Of a DNA stretch of 32,166 nucleotides, positions 29,567 through 32,166 are shown in pieces (the stretch's first letter is position 1; the number at the start of each line of letters is the position of its first letter). The notes under the pieces were generated by a model. It did not search any database and had not been told where the DNA came from. It saw nothing but the letters and a program-made list of their open reading frames with translations. The stretch comes from Candidatus Roslinia caecavium (GTDB lineage Bacteria > Bacillota > Clostridia > Monoglobales > Monoglobaceae), in contig CAJFTO010000032.1 of the NCBI GenBank assembly GCA_904419955.1, positions 1-32,166 of the forward strand. Reading direction: 5' to 3'. The translations under genes were made by a program, and so were the position numbers.

Positions 29567-31999
29567 TTATAACGATCTTTCTATCCTGTTTATAACGACC
29601 GCCGTTTCAGCTCTGGTTATGTAAGCCTTAGGCTTGAAAGTATTATCCGGATTGCCTATGAAATATCCGAGGCTTTGCGAACGAGCAATGTTTTCTCTAA
29701 ATTTGCTATCCGATATGTCGGTAAACGAACTGTCAGCGTCGCCGCCGCTATTATCAAAGGTAAGCAAATACGCAGCCGTTTCGCGTAGAATCGGCTCTGA
29801 AGCGGTAAGAGCGTTTCCAAATACAAATTCAGTCTGCTCCGAGGTCATTTTGTTTATGATATTCTTGATATAATTTTCGCTCCAGTCGGACGAATCTATT
29901 GAAATATTCAATTCGCGCCGCTCTTTTGGCTCTCCGCTCGGATCGAGCCTTGTAAGTATCGTCATAAACTCCTCTACGCTGACGCTTTCCTCAGGTCTGA
30001 ACGTATTATCTTCGTAGCCCTTGATCATACCGGTCTCGGCCGCCTTTTTTATCTCTTCCTCCGCCCAATGCCCGGATATATCGGTAAATTCCGCTCCTTC
30101 CGTCGCAAAGCTGTCAACTGTAAATTCAGACGTTAAGGTCCGCCCTTCGGCGTCTTTGACCGTTACGGACGATTCTCCGGCGGTCTCGGTCCTAAAACTG
30201 CCGTCCGAAAGCTTTGATATATTCTCTCCCGCTTCGTCTATCTCAAACTCAGCGGCGCTGATCTCTCCGTTTTCATCTTTGACCATAAAATAGTCCGACA
30301 CGTCTATCTCCGTATCCGCGTCTATTACATACGGCATATATGAAACGATCTCGCCGGTTACGGCCTCTTCGATATCAGATCCGCTGTTGTTATTGCCGGT
30401 CGCGGGCTGGAACCCGGTCGAGGAACCGGGTATATAACTGCCCGGATTCCTTTTCCATACGGCGTAGAGGATCATGTCCGAATCTATGGTAGAACTTGCG
30501 TCAAAATTCGGTTCTTCGGCGTCGGGCGAATCCGCCCAGCCCAAAAATTCGCATCCGCCTCTCGCCGGGGTCATAAATCTACCGACAAACTCTTCCATAT
30601 CTTCGCATTCATACATATGGTAGCACGTCCAGCCTTCTCTCCTTCCGCCGTTACTGTCAAGCAAGATAATATGCCTTGCCTGAACCGCTCCGGTCACGTT
30701 CGAGGCCATCGGCTCGCCCACGGTCGGATATTCCGGGGTAAACACGCAGTATAAATATTTACCGACGTCCTGCGCCGTAGGCGTATAATATTTAAGAGTA
30801 GCTCCTAAAATAGGCTCGCCGCCAAAGTTCTCCGGCGCGTCGTTTCTATACCACTGAACGAGACAATTTACGCCCGCCGGGATAGGCTCGGCGCTTATCC
30901 TCTCGGTTCTTATCGGTTCAATATCCTCCGTTGTCGCTCCCGTAATCTCGCAAGTCTCGGCAACCGCCTCGGTAGGCTCGGACGTTAAGTATAATAGTTC
31001 TTCTTCCGACTTATAGCTCATGGTCGAGACGTATATGTATTTGCCTATATCCTGCTCCCGAACGGTGTAATAGGTCAAATTCGCCCCCGCTATCGGCTCT
31101 CCTCCTGTATTATCATCAACGTCGTTTACATACCATTGATATTCCGTGTGATCGTACTCTCCAACTCTTAACGTCGCGCCGCGCGCCGCGGCGCCGGTTA
31201 TCTCGATCTCTCTTGGCAGTCTCGTAGCCGCGATAGTTCCTCCGCCTAAACTCTCGTCTTCGCTGACCGGATAAGCGGTAACGTTGGAGGTAACGACGCC
31301 GGTATATCCTTCTTTCCCGCCGACAGTGTAATATAAGTAAAATCCAAAATCGTCCTCGGTAGGAATATACTCTAACGAAACTGCTCCGTCTATCGGCGTT
31401 CCACCTTCATTGGATTGGATAGAGTTTTTGTACCATTGGATCTCTAACACACTCTCGTCTTCGATCATATTGGAGAAAAACCCATGCGGATAATATTTTG
31501 AATACTCCCTCAGCTCGGATCCCTTTCTGAATATCCAGGCCGTCGCCGGAACGTCTATACACGGATAAGGATCCTGCTCTTCCCCAAGGAAGATCGCGGC
31601 TCCGCCCAGCTCTGCTGTCGCGTCTATCCGCGAGGTAGGCATGGTCAATACGTCTTCGCTTTCCTTAAGACCGCTGAGTACGCAGTATATATACCCGCCC
31701 TCATCTTCGGCGGTTATTGTGTAATGCTTATCGGTCGCGCCCTCGATAGCGTTCCCGCCCGAGCTGCTCTCCGAATCGTTTCTATACCATTGATACTTTA
31801 TATCGCGCAGCCGCGATGCGTCTTTAAGACTAAATCTATCATACGCGTATGGATCGACGTGGATCGTCTCGCCGACTATAGGCGCCGAGTTACTTAAAAT
31901 AGCAAACGCAATGTCTATATAACTGTTATTGGCGAAAATATATGTTTGGCTTGTAAGAATCGCAGCCGCTATTAATAGTAAAGTTAATATTCTTTTCAT
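29567..31999 (-). CDS. S-layer homology (SLH) domain surface protein with four internal QWY repeats
   Basis: An 810-residue exported cell-wall protein. A signal peptide (1-23) is followed by four copies of a ~43-residue unit at about 68-110, 186-228, 286-327 and 381-422. Each has QWY-x-N, then GG-x-I-x-G-A and D-x-G-x-Y-x-Y; these look like Ig-like strands. Residues 443-516 form a Listeria-Bacteroides-type repeat (ILLDSNGG ... EFLGWADS ... ILYAVWKR). A linker and beta region lead to SLH domains at 637-684 and 758-806, with a degenerate one between. SLH domains bind pyruvylated secondary wall polymer, so the protein should be held on the outside of the cell. AAAGGAGGATTTAT-ATG gives a clear start. 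Its ligand is unknown. Confidence 0.92.
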   Translation of the reverse strand: MKRILTLLLIAAAILTSQTYIFANNSYIDIAFAILSNSAPIVGETIHVDPYAYDRFSLKDASRLRDIKYQWYRNDSESSSGGNAIEGATDKHYTITAEDEGGYIYCVLSGLKESEDVLTMPTSRIDATAELGGAAIFLGEEQDPYPCIDVPATAWIFRKGSELREYSKYYPHGFFSNMIEDESVLEIQWYKNSIQSNEGGTPIDGAVSLEYIPTEDDFGFYLYYTVGGKEGYTGVVTSNVTAYPVSEDESLGGGTIAATRLPREIEITGAAARGATLRVGEYDHTEYQWYVNDVDDNTGGEPIAGANLTYYTVREQDIGKYIYVSTMSYKSEEELLYLTSEPTEAVAETCEITGATTEDIEPIRTERISAEPIPAGVNCLVQWYRNDAPENFGGEPILGATLKYYTPTAQDVGKYLYCVFTPEYPTVGEPMASNVTGAVQARHIILLDSNGGRREGWTCYHMYECEDMEEFVGRFMTPARGGCEFLGWADSPDAEEPNFDASSTIDSDMILYAVWKRNPGSYIPGSSTGFQPATGNNNSGSDIEEAVTGEIVSYMPYVIDADTEIDVSDYFMVKDENGEISAAEFEIDEAGENISKLSDGSFRTETAGESSVTVKDAEGRTLTSEFTVDSFATEGAEFTDISGHWAEEEIKKAAETGMIKGYEDNTFRPEESVSVEEFMTILTRLDPSGEPKERRELNISIDSSDWSENYIKNIINKMTSEQTEFVFGNALTASEPILRETAAYLLTFDNSGGDADSSFTDISDSKFRENIARSQSLGYFIGNPDNTFKPKAYITRAETAVVINRIERSL

Positions 32000-32042
32000 A
32001 TAAATCCTCCTTTAAATATAAATTTCATCATTTGCTTTTATA

Positions 32043-32166
32043 TTAATCCCAATCGCTATATTCTTCGTCGCCGTATGAGTCTGAGACCCATTCAATCTCT
32101 TCCTTCCCCGCTAAAATATCAAAAACTCTGTCTCTGGTCTCAAAACTGTCAAAAATTATATGCGCG
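32043..32166 (-). CDS. Unknown acidic protein, C-terminal 40 residues (5' end outside window)
   Basis: An open minus-strand frame enters at the window edge and stops at 32043. The visible residues include HIIFDSFETRDRVFDILAG, then KEEIEWVSDS, and end DEEYSDWD. I recognise no family. It is 43 bases upstream of the SLH gene with no terminator between, so the two may share a transcript. Confidence 0.6.
   Translation of the reverse strand, partial: AHIIFDSFETRDRVFDILAGKEEIEWVSDSYGDEEYSDWD

Noticed and set aside
30700-31800. CRISPR-like or other nucleotide repeat array
   Set aside because: The repetition is at protein level with irregular spacing inside one gene; there are no identical short repeats with regular spacers.

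Overview
This window comes from an anaerobic, endospore-forming, low-to-moderate GC member of the Bacillota, most likely a gut-type Clostridia. The evidence is: a SpoIID sporulation protein; class III fructose-1,6-bisphosphatase; TRAP (MtrB); the oxygen-sensitive ThiH route to thiazole; a zinc-type S18; S-layer homology and copper-amine-oxidase-like 'stalk' domain exported proteins; strong AGGAGG-type ribosome binding sites; and canonical TTGACA/TATAAT promoters with 17-base spacers. I cannot name a genus. TGA is an ordinary stop here: the thioesterase, histidine kinase and SpoIID genes all end with it.

Layout. 1-570: 3' end of an AraC-type regulator (+) and its terminator. 640-4210: thiS-thiF-thiG-thiH-tenI (-), with its own promoter and a terminator-like leader hairpin that I read as an HMP-PP (thiS-motif) riboswitch. 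4207-6777: mtrB (TRAP)-pyk-thioesterase (-) from one clear promoter; a tryptophan-sensing RNA-binding protein sits 1 base before pyruvate kinase. 6780-7020: gene-free, with a folded element. 7025-8258: rpsF-ssb-rpsR (-) with promoter and terminator. 8259-10122: a small accessory block (-): an unexplained 195-base segment, two tandem near-identical secreted stalk/NTF2-like proteins whose C-termini differ, and a third small secreted-protein gene broken by TGA inside its signal peptide. 10145-13465: a stand-alone GltD/NfnB-like flavoprotein and adenine deaminase (-). 13651-18627: a large exported stalk-domain protein (-), divergent from an OmpR-type response regulator/histidine kinase pair (+); the gap holds three heptads at 11-base spacing, a good response-regulator operator. 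18643-23048 (+): spoIID, a cytidylate-kinase-like gene and fbp, with a possible hidden small minus-strand unit between the last two. 23094-25785 (-): a znuABC-type metal importer with a 24-base palindrome upstream. 25803-29458 (-): tig, clpP, clpX. 29567-32166 (-): an SLH-domain surface protein with four internal QWY repeats, and the C-terminal end of an unknown acidic protein.

How the parts work together. Most of the window is housekeeping: thiazole synthesis, glycolysis/gluconeogenesis (pyk, fbp), translation and replication (S6, SSB, S18), protein folding and quality control (trigger factor, ClpXP) and metal uptake. The less ordinary features are regulatory or accessory: the thi leader hairpin, TRAP coupled to pyk, the cluster of stalk-domain secreted proteins with immunity-like folds, the operator beside the two-component system, and a promoter-plus-small-ORF unit hidden on the minus strand near 20.7 kb. 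I found no CRISPR array, tRNA, rRNA, transposase or phage gene.
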